This document shows positions 14,391 to 22,298 of a stretch of DNA of 24,722 nucleotides, one piece after another. Source of the DNA: Chloroflexia bacterium (GTDB lineage: Bacteria; Chloroflexota; Chloroflexia; Thermomicrobiales; JALYUS01). How positions within the stretch are numbered: position 1 is the first letter of the stretch; each line of letters starts with the position of its first letter. Made by a program: the position numbers and the translations under genes. Under the pieces are notes generated by a model. It saw nothing but the letters and a program-made list of their open reading frames with translations, was not told where the DNA came from and did no database searches. Location: positions 1 through 24,722 of the forward strand of contig JAICIL010000020.1 of assembly GCA_025924435.1 (NCBI GenBank). Reading direction: 5' to 3'.

Positions 14391-15511
14391 TGGCGGCGCC
14401 GACGATTGCGCGGGAGCGCGTGCGCGACCCGGCGAAACTGCGCGCGATTGATGTGGACATCCATCCGCAGATCACCGACTGGGGCGCGGTCGCGCCGTTC
14501 GTCCCGGAGGGGCTGCGGCACCGGTTCACCCGCCGCGGCGGGCCGCCGATGGCGCGGAACGGCTTCAAGGTCGTCGGCGACCCCTTCGGGGAGGCGCCGA
14601 GGCCGCCCGCGAATGGCGGCGGGCCGCCGCACCCGGCCGCCGATCCGGCGTGGGTGAAAGAACAGTACCTCGACGCGCGCGGCGTGGACCTCGCCATCCT
14701 GACCGGCAACCTGACGAGCCTCGACGTGCAGCCGAACGCGGATATGGCGGGCGCGATCGCGCGCGGCGTCAACGACTGGCTGCTGGAGACGTGGGTGCGG
14801 CCCTTCGACTGCTTCAAAGGCTCGATCCTCGTCCCCGCCCAGGACCCCGCGCAGGCCGTCGCGGAAATCGAGCGGCTGGCGGACGATCCCGGCATGGTGC
14901 AGGCGCTGATGGGCAGCGCATCGGAGTCCCCCCTCGGCCGCCGCCAGTACCATGCCATCTATGAGGCGTGCGCGCGGCATAATTTACCGCTCGCGCTGCA
15001 TATTGGCGGCGAGGGGGCGGGCATGTCGCCGCCGTCCACCGCCGTCGGCCACCCGAGCACCTACTTCGAGTGGTACGGCGCGATCCCGCAGAATTACATG
15101 GCGCACATCATGAGCATGGTCACGGAGGGCGTCTTCGAGAAGTTCCCGACGCTCAAGGTCGTCCTCTACGAGGGCGGCGTCTTCTGGCTGCCGCACATCA
15201 TGTGGCGCTTCGACAAGAACTGGAAGGCGCAGCGCTCCGAGACGCCGTGGGTAAAGGAGATGCCGAGCGCGTACATCCTCCGGCACTTTTACTCGACCAC
15301 CTATCCGCTGGAGACGCTCCCCGATCCGGCGGCGCTGCCGCAGGTGCTGGAGATGATCGAGGCGGAGCGGACGCTCATGTTTTCGAGCAACTATCCCAAC
15401 TGGCTCTTCGGCGATCCCTTCGCGATGGTCGCGGACATCCCGGAAGGCTTGCAGCGCCGCGTGATGGTCGAAAACGCCCTCGCCGTCTACGGCGACCGGC
15501 TCTTGGTTTAA
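14390..15511 (+). CDS. Amidohydrolase-2 family paralogue with altered active site
   Basis: This 373-residue protein is a paralogue of the preceding gene along its whole length, sharing the NDW...WVRPFDCFKGS and MSMVTEGVFEKFPTLK type segments. D23-I-H25 and H204 (LALHIGGEG) are kept. The beta-8 motif that reads SDYPHWD in its neighbour is SNYPNWL here: N334 replaces the catalytic/metal Asp and N337 replaces the His. It may therefore be inactive alone, act on another substrate, or be the non-catalytic partner of a heteromer. The start is ATG 14390, sharing one base with the upstream stop, which supports equal production. Repeat element B follows eight bases after its stop. Confidence 0.88.
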   Translation: MAAPTIARERVRDPAKLRAIDVDIHPQITDWGAVAPFVPEGLRHRFTRRGGPPMARNGFKVVGDPFGEAPRPPANGGGPPHPAADPAWVKEQYLDARGVDLAILTGNLTSLDVQPNADMAGAIARGVNDWLLETWVRPFDCFKGSILVPAQDPAQAVAEIERLADDPGMVQALMGSASESPLGRRQYHAIYEACARHNLPLALHIGGEGAGMSPPSTAVGHPSTYFEWYGAIPQNYMAHIMSMVTEGVFEKFPTLKVVLYEGGVFWLPHIMWRFDKNWKAQRSETPWVKEMPSAYILRHFYSTTYPLETLPDPAALPQVLEMIEAERTLMFSSNYPNWLFGDPFAMVADIPEGLQRRVMVENALAVYGDRLLV

Positions 15512-15518
15512 TACGATC

Positions 15519-15630
15519 GAACCGCCAAGACGCCAAGGACGCCAAGTGGGGCTTGAGGAACAGGTAATAAAGAGGTTCCAATTCTTCTCTCGCTCTTCTT
15601 GTCTTGGCGTCCTTGGCGTCTTGGCGGTTC
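15519..15630. repeat. Inverted-repeat element B (CGCCAAGACGCCAAGG arms)
   Basis: A perfect 28-bp inverted repeat: the left arm at 15519-15546 begins GAACCGCCAAGACGCC and the right arm at 15603-15630 is its exact reverse complement, ending in GGCGTCTTGGCGGTTC. Each arm is built of near-tandem CGCCAAG units. The 56-base loop is AT-richer than its surroundings. This type of CCAAGACGCCAAG palindrome is familiar as a dispersed intergenic repeat in diverse bacteria. It sits between the second amidohydrolase and the Rieske gene and would fold into a long hairpin in the mRNA. Confidence 0.88.
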
Positions 15631-15648
15631 AAAACTTCGGAGGTGGAC

Positions 15649-16005
15649 GTGCAGCGGCATGTGGTGGCGCGGGCGGAGGAGATCCCGCCGGGCGGGCGGA
15701 AGATCATCCGCATCGTCGGGCGGGGCGAGATCGGCATTTTCAATCTGGACGGGACGTTCTACGCCCTGAAGAACACCTGCGCGCATCAGGGGTCGCGGGT
15801 CTGCCTCGGCAAGATCGTCGGCACGGCGCTGCCGTCGGACGTGTACGAATATCGCTACGGGCGGGAAGGGGAAATCCTGCGCTGCCCGTGGCACGAGTGG
15901 GAGTACGACATCAAGACGGGGCAGGCGGTGTTCGATCCGAAGGTGCGCGTGGCGACCTACCCCGTCGAGGTGGTGGACGGCGACGTGACCGTCGTGCTCG
16001 ATTGA
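15649..16005 (+). CDS. Rieske [2Fe-2S] ferredoxin-like protein
   Basis: This 118-residue soluble protein carries a Rieske cluster and probably transfers electrons. The ligands are visible as C44-A-H46 and C79-P-W-H82. The fold starts at once and ends after the domain, so it is a stand-alone ferredoxin or small subunit like those of ring-hydroxylating dioxygenases or nitrite reductase (NirD). The start is taken as GTG 15649, with CGGAGG at 15638-15643. A longer frame from 15604 would translate the arm of repeat element B and is unlikely. The SelW-like gene begins three bases after its stop. No oxygenase alpha subunit is present in the window, so its partner is unclear. Confidence 0.88.
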   Translation: MQRHVVARAEEIPPGGRKIIRIVGRGEIGIFNLDGTFYALKNTCAHQGSRVCLGKIVGTALPSDVYEYRYGREGEILRCPWHEWEYDIKTGQAVFDPKVRVATYPVEVVDGDVTVVLD

Positions 16006-16008
16006 GCG

Positions 16009-16239
16009 ATGGCGCTCACGATCGTCATCACGTTCGAGCGGGTTGAATTCGAGGACGCCGCGCTGGCCCTGGCGCGGCGTCTGTTCGCGCGGTTCGACGA
16101 GCGGATTGACTCGCTGACGCTGGCGCCGACCGCGGAAAATGAGTTCGCGCTCATCCTCAACGGCACCCTCGTCCGCTCGTACCGGCAATCGGGCGAAATG
16201 CCGCGCGTCGCCGATGTCGTCGCGTTCCTCGGTGCATGA
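16009..16239 (+). CDS. SelW/Rdx-like small protein lacking the CxxC motif
   Basis: This 76-residue protein was not recognised with certainty. Its pattern fits the Rdx/SelW thioredoxin-like fold: a beta strand (LTIVITFE), a helix (DAALALARRLFARF), a strand ending in LAP, then FALILNGTLVRSYRQSGEMP and a final helix, which parallels the SelW core FEVxxDGxxIxSxxxxGxFP. The redox motif CxxC that normally follows the first strand is replaced by residues FERVEF, and the protein has no cysteine. It starts three bases after the Rieske stop, so the two are co-transcribed. A non-redox, structural or binding role beside the Rieske protein is inferred. Confidence 0.68.
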   Translation: MALTIVITFERVEFEDAALALARRLFARFDERIDSLTLAPTAENEFALILNGTLVRSYRQSGEMPRVADVVAFLGA

Positions 16240-16550
16240 TACTCTTTCGCGATAGAGATGGCATAATATTTCGTCCGGGCGGTTCGTGAACCGCCTCCCC
16301 GGATGTCGTCCAGGCCGCTCCGACCGCGCTCTGCCGCCGCAAGAGGGCGGTTCACGAACCGCCCGTACGCAGTGATGGCAGAACCAGGCACATCGCGACA
16401 TGGCTACCGTGAACGAGCATACGGAGAAATCTTCCGGTTTTGGAGCGATGATGGAGGCACACCCTCGGTATATATCGTGCGTGTGCCGAGATGGGCGCGA
16501 TTTCCCGGCGATGTAACGGGGGAGTGGCGACGAGGAAGAGTGGATCGGCA
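16240..16550. other. Gene-free stretch before the NHL lipoprotein gene
   Basis: About 310 bases contain inverted-repeat element C (16277-16364) and no supported gene. CATAAT at 16262-16267 resembles a -10 element, but no fitting -35 was seen. An in-frame upstream extension of the NHL gene to ATG 16491 lacks a ribosome binding site and a plausible signal sequence. Confidence 0.5.
16277..16364. repeat. Inverted-repeat element C (GGCGGTTCxxGAACCGCC units)
   Basis: GGGCGGTTCGTGAACCGCC (16277-16295) is exactly inverted as GGCGGTTCACGAACCGCCC (16346-16364). Each 19-base arm is itself a palindrome, GGCGGTTC, two bases, GAACCGCC, so the element can form either two small hairpins or one long one. The 50-base centre has no match between its halves. 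Such GCGGTTCxxGAACCGC units look like dispersed palindromic repeats known from Chloroflexota and other phyla. Confidence 0.85.
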
Positions 16551-17681
16551 ATGGACGCACCTTCGCGGCCACCCACCCGAACAGCCAGCAATCGCCGCGA
16601 CGCGAGCGATAAAGGTGTGTCATGGGCCGGTGCCGCCGATCGCCTGACACGCCGAAGGCTCCTCCGCGCATCCGCCGGGATTGCGGCCGGGGCGCTGCTC
16701 GCGGCGTGCGGCCAGGAGACGGGGAACGGCGTGCCCGGACGGACGGCGACGCCGACCGCCGCTGCCACGCGCAGCATCGCGATCGCGACACCCTTGCCAT
16801 CGCCCACCCCGACGCCCGCGCCTCCCCCAAGCCCCGTGCAGTTCGTGATGAGCATTGACCACGACCTGCGCTATCCCACCGCGCTCGCGACGGACAGGCA
16901 GGGGAATGTGTACGCGATTGACGCGGACCATCAGCGCGTGCAGAAGTTCGATGGGGCGGGCACATTCCTCACCATGTGGGGGAGCATCGGCGACGGCAAC
17001 GGGCAATTCGTCTTCCGCATCAGCGGGCCGATCCCCGGCGGCATCGCGGTTGACGCGCGCGGGACGGTCTACGTCGCCGATTACTACGACCGCGTCCAAG
17101 CCTTCGACGGCAACGGGCGCTTCCTGCTCCAATGGGGCATGCACGGTTCCGGCAACGGCCAGTTCGACTTCCCCGCCGGCATGGCGACGGACGGGCAGGG
17201 CATGGTCTACGTCAGCGACGCCGGCAATCACCGCGTGCAGAAATTCGACCGCACCGGGCGCTTCCTCCTGCAATGGGGCCGCCAAGGCAGCGGCGACGGC
17301 GAATTCCTCTCCCCGAGCGGCATCGCCGTGGACCGGCGCAATCGGGTCGTCGTCGGCGACGCCGACAATAGCCGCATCCAGATTTTCGACGACACCGGGC
17401 GCTTCCTCTCCGCATGGGGAGCGCCGAGCACCACCGCCATCCAGGCCGAATGCCAGCCCGGTGTCGCGGTCGGCATGCAAGACACGATCTACCGCGCGCG
17501 CAACAACAGCGATCGAGTCGAGGCGTTCGACGGGGGCGGTCGGCTGATCGCGACCTGGGGAGGGACCGGCACCGGCGACGGGCAGTTCATCTATCCGAGC
17601 GGCGTCGCGGAAGATGGCCGGGGAAATATCTACGTCTCGGATGTCATCGGCGGGCGGATCCAGAAGTTCCGTCAGCGATAA
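16551..17681 (+). CDS. NHL-repeat six-bladed beta-propeller lipoprotein
   Basis: This 376-residue protein is probably exported and anchored outside the membrane. The N-terminus has a twin-arginine stretch RRRLL (R34-R36), a hydrophobic core and a lipobox LLAAC with C53. A Pro/Thr-rich linker leads to six NHL-type repeats, each with a pattern like GIAVDxxGxVYVxD and ending in FLLQWG, giving a complete six-bladed propeller. The start is uncertain: ATG 16551 (GAAGAG ten bases upstream) is preferred; GTG 16617 would give a more compact signal peptide. NHL propellers serve as binding scaffolds or lyase/hydrolase folds; no catalytic set was recognised. It is preceded by repeat element C. Confidence 0.85.
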   Translation: MDAPSRPPTRTASNRRDASDKGVSWAGAADRLTRRRLLRASAGIAAGALLAACGQETGNGVPGRTATPTAAATRSIAIATPLPSPTPTPAPPPSPVQFVMSIDHDLRYPTALATDRQGNVYAIDADHQRVQKFDGAGTFLTMWGSIGDGNGQFVFRISGPIPGGIAVDARGTVYVADYYDRVQAFDGNGRFLLQWGMHGSGNGQFDFPAGMATDGQGMVYVSDAGNHRVQKFDRTGRFLLQWGRQGSGDGEFLSPSGIAVDRRNRVVVGDADNSRIQIFDDTGRFLSAWGAPSTTAIQAECQPGVAVGMQDTIYRARNNSDRVEAFDGGGRLIATWGGTGTGDGQFIYPSGVAEDGRGNIYVSDVIGGRIQKFRQR

Positions 17682-17795
17682 GCCCCGCATCTCGCCGCCA
17701 TCGGACGGCATCGCCCGGATCGAGCGGCGGGCTGCATGCGGGAGCGCCCACCTTTGGGGTTGATTGATGTCTTCGGGAAGGGGGGTTATCGGGAC

Positions 17796-19448
17796 ATGGG
17801 GGAGACCATGGAAACGGATGTGGCGATTGTCGGCGGCGGGCCGGTGGGCCTGACCCTCGCCATGGATCTCGCCGGGCGTGGCGTCCGGGTGGTGGTGTGC
17901 GAGCGGCGGCGCCCCGGCGAGTCGCCGAGCGTCCGCTGCAACCACGTGGCCGCGCGCTCGATGGAGTTGTTTCGCCGCCTCGGGATCGCGCGGGAAATCA
18001 GGGACGCCGGGTTGCCGGCGGATTACCCGAACGACGCCGCGTGGCGCACGACGATGGTCGGGCGGGAACTGGCGCGCATCCCAATCCCCTGCCGCCGCGA
18101 CCGCTACACCGCAACCGGCGGCCCGGATACGTGGTGGCCAACACCGGAACCGCCGCACCGGATCAACCAGATCTACCTCGAACCGATCCTTTTTGCGCAT
18201 GCCGAGGCGACGCCCGGCGTTACCATTCTCAACCGCGTCCGCTTCGACGACTTGGCGCAGAACGAGGATGGTGTGATCGCACGGGCGCACAATCCCGACA
18301 CCGGTGAAGATGTGCACGTTGCCGCGCGCTACCTCGTCGGCTGCGATGGCGGTCGGTCGGACGTGCGCCATCGGATCGGCGTGCATCTGACGGGCGATGC
18401 CGTCGTCCAGCGGACACAATCGAGCTACATTCGAGCGCCGGGGCTGCTTGATCTCCTCCAGACCGCCCCCGCGTGGAGCAATCTCTCGCTCAATCCACGG
18501 CGCAGCGGCAACGTCTTCGCCATTGACGGGCGTGAGACGTGGCTGGTGCACAACTACCTACGGGACGACGAGCCAGACTTCGACGCGGTGGACCGCAACT
18601 GGGCGATCCGCGCGATCCTCGGCGTCGGCCCGGATTTTCGCTACGAAATCCTCGGCAAGGAGGACTGGTACGGTCGCCGCCTCGTCGCCGACCGCTTCCG
18701 CGACCGGCGCGTCTTCCTCTGCGGCGATGCGGCGCACATCTGGGTGCCGTACGGGGGGTACGGGATGAACGCGGGCATCGCGGACGCGGCGGACCTCGCG
18801 TGGCTGCTTGCCGCACACCTGAAAGGTTGGGGGGCGGACGCGATCCTCGATGCGTACGAGCGCGAGCGTTTACCAATCACCGAGCAGGTGTCGTATTTCG
18901 CGATGGGTCATGCGATTGCGATCGCGAAGCAGCGGCGCGATGTCCCGGCGGCGATCGAAGAGGAAGGCCCGGCGGGCGACGCGGCGCGCGCGGCGGTCGG
19001 GGCGGCGGCGTACGACCTCAACGTCCAGCAATACTGCGCCGCCGGGCTGAACTTCGGCTACTACTACGACGATTCGCCGATCATCGCCTACGACGGCGCG
19101 CCGCACCCGCCCTACACGATGGGGACCTTCACGCCCTCCACCGTGCCCGGCTGCCGCGTGCCGCATCTCTGGCTGGACGGCGGGCGGTCGCTCTACGACG
19201 CGCTCGGCCCGGAGTACACCCTGCTGCGCCTCGATCGGGCGGTCGCCGTCGAGGGCCTGCTGGCCGCCGCGGCGAGCCGTGGCGTGCCGCTGCAACTCCT
19301 CGATGTCGCGGCCGACGGGGCGGCCGCCGTGTACGACACCCGGCTCGTCCTCGCGCGGCCCGATCAGCACGTCGCCTGGCGGGGCGACGCGCAACCGGCG
19401 GATCCGCTCGCCCTCGTTGATCGCGTGCGGGGCGCCGGGGTGGCGTAA
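17796..19448 (+). CDS. FAD-dependent aromatic hydroxylase (PheA/TfdB/MhpA-like)
   Basis: This 550-residue flavoprotein monooxygenase is expected to hydroxylate an aromatic compound with NAD(P)H and oxygen. The dinucleotide-binding GGGPVG is at residues 13-18, followed by an acidic end of strand 2 (VVCERRRP). The DG motif is at GCDGGRSDVR (D184) and the FAD-ribityl GD motif at CGDAAHIWVPYGGYG (D311), followed by GMNAGIADAADLAWLL. The final part, ending VLARPDQHVAWRGD, is the thioredoxin-like C-terminal domain of the phenol hydroxylase subgroup. ATG 17796 follows a GAAGGGGGG tract; ATG 17808 (METDVAIVG) is a close alternative. The gene ends 115 bases before the second transporter gene. The substrate cannot be deduced. 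Confidence 0.9.
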   Translation: MGETMETDVAIVGGGPVGLTLAMDLAGRGVRVVVCERRRPGESPSVRCNHVAARSMELFRRLGIAREIRDAGLPADYPNDAAWRTTMVGRELARIPIPCRRDRYTATGGPDTWWPTPEPPHRINQIYLEPILFAHAEATPGVTILNRVRFDDLAQNEDGVIARAHNPDTGEDVHVAARYLVGCDGGRSDVRHRIGVHLTGDAVVQRTQSSYIRAPGLLDLLQTAPAWSNLSLNPRRSGNVFAIDGRETWLVHNYLRDDEPDFDAVDRNWAIRAILGVGPDFRYEILGKEDWYGRRLVADRFRDRRVFLCGDAAHIWVPYGGYGMNAGIADAADLAWLLAAHLKGWGADAILDAYERERLPITEQVSYFAMGHAIAIAKQRRDVPAAIEEEGPAGDAARAAVGAAAYDLNVQQYCAAGLNFGYYYDDSPIIAYDGAPHPPYTMGTFTPSTVPGCRVPHLWLDGGRSLYDALGPEYTLLRLDRAVAVEGLLAAAASRGVPLQLLDVAADGAAAVYDTRLVLARPDQHVAWRGDAQPADPLALVDRVRGAGVA

Positions 19449-19476
19449 GTGATGCTACGGATGCGCGGATAATTCC

Positions 19477-19506
19477 TTGACACGTTTGATTGACGGGAGG
19501 TATAAG
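19477..19506 (+). promoter_or_regulatory. Strong sigma-70 promoter for the second ABC transporter
   Basis: TTGACA (19477-19482), an 18-base spacer and TATAAG (19501-19506): a perfect -35 and five of six bases at -10, the best promoter seen in the window. It predicts a leader of about 50 bases before ATG 19564, which also has a near-ideal ribosome binding site (GAAGGAGGG). Confidence 0.75.
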
Positions 19507-19563
19507 GTCGCCAGGTTGCGTCAATCGTCATATGCTCGATGTGCGACATCGAAGGAGGGTGAC

Positions 19564-21318
19564 ATGCCTGGATCATCGCGTGAAGAAGCCTCGGCGGGTT
19601 CGCCGCTCAATGGACGGCTGAACCGACGCACGCTCCTCCGTGCCGCCGCGGCGGTCGGCGCGGCGGGGGTGGCCGGCGCGTTGCTGGATGCATGCGGCGG
19701 GGCCGCGAGCACGACCGCGCCCGCGACAACCGCGCCGAGCGCGGCGACCACCGCACCGGTGACGACGAGTGCCGCGCCGACGACTGCGGCGGCGAGCGCG
19801 GCCGCGCCGAGCACATCGGCGAGCGGCGCGTCCTCCGCCGCCCCGGCGGGGGCGATCACGATCCCGCTGATCAGCAACCCGACGCCGAACCCGGTCGTCC
19901 TCCCCGGCGGCCTCTCCTCCATCCTCCTCGACAAGAACCTCTTCGGGCAACTCGTGCGGCCCGACGCGAACACCGGCGCGCCGTCGCCCGATCTCGCGCA
20001 GAAGTGGGATATTTCCCCGGATGGCAAGACGTACACCTTCACGCTGCGGCCGGGGGTGAAATGGCACAACGGCGATCCCTTCACCGCCGACGACGTCAAG
20101 TTCACCTTCGACCTGATGCAGGACAAGAAATCGAACGCGGCCTTCATCAACAATCTCGGCCCGTTCACGGGCGCGGAGATCGTGGACCCGATGACCGTCA
20201 AGCTCAATCTGTCCGCGCCGTACGCGCCGCTGCTCACGCAGCTCGCCTACAACGTCATGATGATGCCGAAGAAGGTCCTCCAGGGGCAGGACATCAACCA
20301 GCCGACCAGTTTCATCCAGAATCCGATCGGCACCGGCCCCTACAAATGGAAAGAGTTCGTCTCCGGCGATCATGTGACGCTCGTCGCGAACCCGGATTAC
20401 TGGGACGGGGCGCCGAAGATCGGCACGGTCGTCTACAAGATTCTGCCGGACTTGAACACGCAGGTCGCGCAGTTGCGCGCGGGCCAGGTGGACATCGTCA
20501 TGCTCGAACCGTCGCAGATTGACGCCCTGCAGAACGTCCCGAACGTCGTCATCAACGCGGCGAACCAGACGAACTACCAGTATCTCTCCGTGAGCAACAG
20601 CAACCCGCTCTTCACAGACAAGCGCGTGCGGCAGGCCCTCTCCTACGCCCTCGACCGCCCGACGCTGGTGAAATCGGTCCTGCGCGGCAAAGGCTCGGTG
20701 GCGAACGGGCCGATCTCGCCGCCGATGCAGTGGGCGTACCCGCAGGATCAGCAGGCGTATCCCTTCGACACGAAGAAGGCGCAGGACTTGCTCGCGCAGG
20801 TGGGCTGGCAGAATCAGGGTGGCAAGTTGATGAAGGACGGCCAGCCCTTCAAGTTCGCCATCATGCTGGACGTGGGCAACCCCACGCGCAAGGATTTCGC
20901 GCTCGTCGCCCAGCAGACGTACCAGAAACTGGGCATGGACGTCTCGATTGACTCGCAGGAGTTCAACAAGTGGTACGACCGATCCGGCAAGGGCGACTAC
21001 GACATGTTCGTCGCCTACTGGATCACGCCGGCGGACCCGGACGCCCTCTACAACGGCTACTCCGACGACAACTCCGACCACTACAAGAACCCAACCGTGG
21101 ACGATCTCTTCGCGCAGGGCAAGGTGACCACGTCGCCCGATGCCCGCAAGCCGATCTACGCCAAGTTGCAGCAGACGCTGTACGACGATCAGCCGGACAT
21201 CTTCATGACCTACCCGCCGGAGTACCGGGCCTTCAGCAAGCGGCTCCAGGGATACACGAACCTCGGCATCCGCGACGCGTTGTACTACACGTACAAGTGG
21301 ACCCTGGGCGGGGCGTAG
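19564..21318 (+). CDS. ABC transporter family 5 substrate-binding lipoprotein
   Basis: This 584-residue lipoprotein captures a peptide or related solute outside the membrane. A twin-arginine signal LNRRTLLRAA (residues 19-28) leads to a lipobox LLDAC with C44. A Thr/Ala/Ser linker runs to about residue 97. The SBP_bac_5 domain follows, with KWDISPDGKTYTFTLRPGVKWHNGDPFTADDVKFTFD being recognisable as its signature in sections, and RVRQALSYALDRPTLV further on. The reading frame is intact, unlike the binding protein of the first operon. ATG 19564 is backed by GAAGGAGGG and a strong promoter at 19477. Two permease genes follow directly. Confidence 0.93.
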   Translation: MPGSSREEASAGSPLNGRLNRRTLLRAAAAVGAAGVAGALLDACGGAASTTAPATTAPSAATTAPVTTSAAPTTAAASAAAPSTSASGASSAAPAGAITIPLISNPTPNPVVLPGGLSSILLDKNLFGQLVRPDANTGAPSPDLAQKWDISPDGKTYTFTLRPGVKWHNGDPFTADDVKFTFDLMQDKKSNAAFINNLGPFTGAEIVDPMTVKLNLSAPYAPLLTQLAYNVMMMPKKVLQGQDINQPTSFIQNPIGTGPYKWKEFVSGDHVTLVANPDYWDGAPKIGTVVYKILPDLNTQVAQLRAGQVDIVMLEPSQIDALQNVPNVVINAANQTNYQYLSVSNSNPLFTDKRVRQALSYALDRPTLVKSVLRGKGSVANGPISPPMQWAYPQDQQAYPFDTKKAQDLLAQVGWQNQGGKLMKDGQPFKFAIMLDVGNPTRKDFALVAQQTYQKLGMDVSIDSQEFNKWYDRSGKGDYDMFVAYWITPADPDALYNGYSDDNSDHYKNPTVDDLFAQGKVTTSPDARKPIYAKLQQTLYDDQPDIFMTYPPEYRAFSKRLQGYTNLGIRDALYYTYKWTLGGA

Positions 21319-21347
21319 AGCCGTGCCCATGAGAAGTGGCGTGTCGC

Positions 21348-22298
21348 ATGGGTAGATACATCGTCAGCCGCCTGATTCAGGCGGCTGTCGTCCTTGTGCT
21401 CGTGACGGTGATCACTTTCGCGCTGATCCATCTCGCGCCGGGTGGCCCGTCCGCTGTGCTGACCGACGCGAAGTTGCCGCCGGAGCAGATCGCGCGGCAG
21501 CGCGCAAACCTCGGCCTCGACAAGCCGGTCTACGTGCAGTACTTCAAGTGGGCCGGCGGCCTGCTTCGGGGCGATTTCGGCTTCTCGTACACGGACCAGC
21601 GCACCGTCCTCAGCGAGATCGGCCAGCGGCTGCCGAACACGCTGGTCCTGGCGGGGACCGCCTTCGTGCTTGCCCTGATCGTCTCGATCCCCATCGGCAT
21701 CTACACCGCGCAGCGGGCGCGGTCGCTGCCCGATCACGTCGTCAGCGGGCTGAGTTTCCTCGGCCTCTCCACGCCCGTCTTCTGGTTCGGCATCGTCCTC
21801 ATCATCATCTTCTCCGTGCGGCTGCACTGGCTGCCGGCCTCCGGGATGCGGACGATCAATGCGCCGAACTCGCCGACGGACCTGCTCAAGCACCTCATCA
21901 TGCCCGCCATCGTCCTGGCGATGCCGACGATGGCCCAGTTCAGCCGCTTCGTGCGCGCGAGCGTGCTGGAGACGCTCAATCAGGACTATGTGCGCACGGC
22001 CCGCGCGAAGGGGCTTGCGGCGTCCGTTGTGACGTACCGCCACGTCCTCAAGAACGCGCTGATGCCGGTGATCACGATCATCGGCCTGACCCTCCCGATC
22101 GTCGTGACGGGCGCGGCGATCACCGAGAGCGTCTTCGGCTGGCCGGGCATGGGGCGGCTCGCCGTGGACGCGGCCTTCACCCGCGACTACCCGGTCATCA
22201 TGGGCGTCACCGTCCTCGTCGCCGCCGCGGTGATCCTCATCAACCTCCTGACCGACCTCCTCTATATGGTCATTGACCCCCGCGTGAGGCTGCGATGA
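21348..22298 (+). CDS. ABC transporter permease, DppB-like (second transporter)
   Basis: This 316-residue inner-membrane subunit has the DppB layout: an N-terminal helix (about residues 8-30), a periplasmic segment with LGLDKPVYVQYFKW, and five further helices. The EAA-type loop reads YVRTARAKGLAASVVTYRHV, and GWPGMGRLAVDA near the end is typical. ATG 21348 is chosen; an in-frame GTG at 21336 would add four residues, and the ribosome binding site (GAGAAG) is weak for either, so coupling to the binding-protein gene 29 bases upstream is possible. Its stop overlaps the start of the next permease (ATGA). Confidence 0.92.
   Translation: MGRYIVSRLIQAAVVLVLVTVITFALIHLAPGGPSAVLTDAKLPPEQIARQRANLGLDKPVYVQYFKWAGGLLRGDFGFSYTDQRTVLSEIGQRLPNTLVLAGTAFVLALIVSIPIGIYTAQRARSLPDHVVSGLSFLGLSTPVFWFGIVLIIIFSVRLHWLPASGMRTINAPNSPTDLLKHLIMPAIVLAMPTMAQFSRFVRASVLETLNQDYVRTARAKGLAASVVTYRHVLKNALMPVITIIGLTLPIVVTGAAITESVFGWPGMGRLAVDAAFTRDYPVIMGVTVLVAAAVILINLLTDLLYMVIDPRVRLR

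Noticed and set aside
15604..15648. Longer N-terminus for the Rieske protein
   Set aside because: The extra residues are encoded by the arm of repeat element B, and the GTG at 15649 has its own ribosome binding site just outside the repeat.
12020..16364. CRISPR array
   Set aside because: The repeats are single inverted pairs of three unrelated sequences, not regularly spaced direct repeats, and no cas genes are present.
17684..17742. Terminator after the NHL gene (CCCGCAT / ATGCGGG)
   Set aside because: The 7-bp arms are 45 bases apart and no T tract follows, so chance complementarity in GC-rich DNA is likely.
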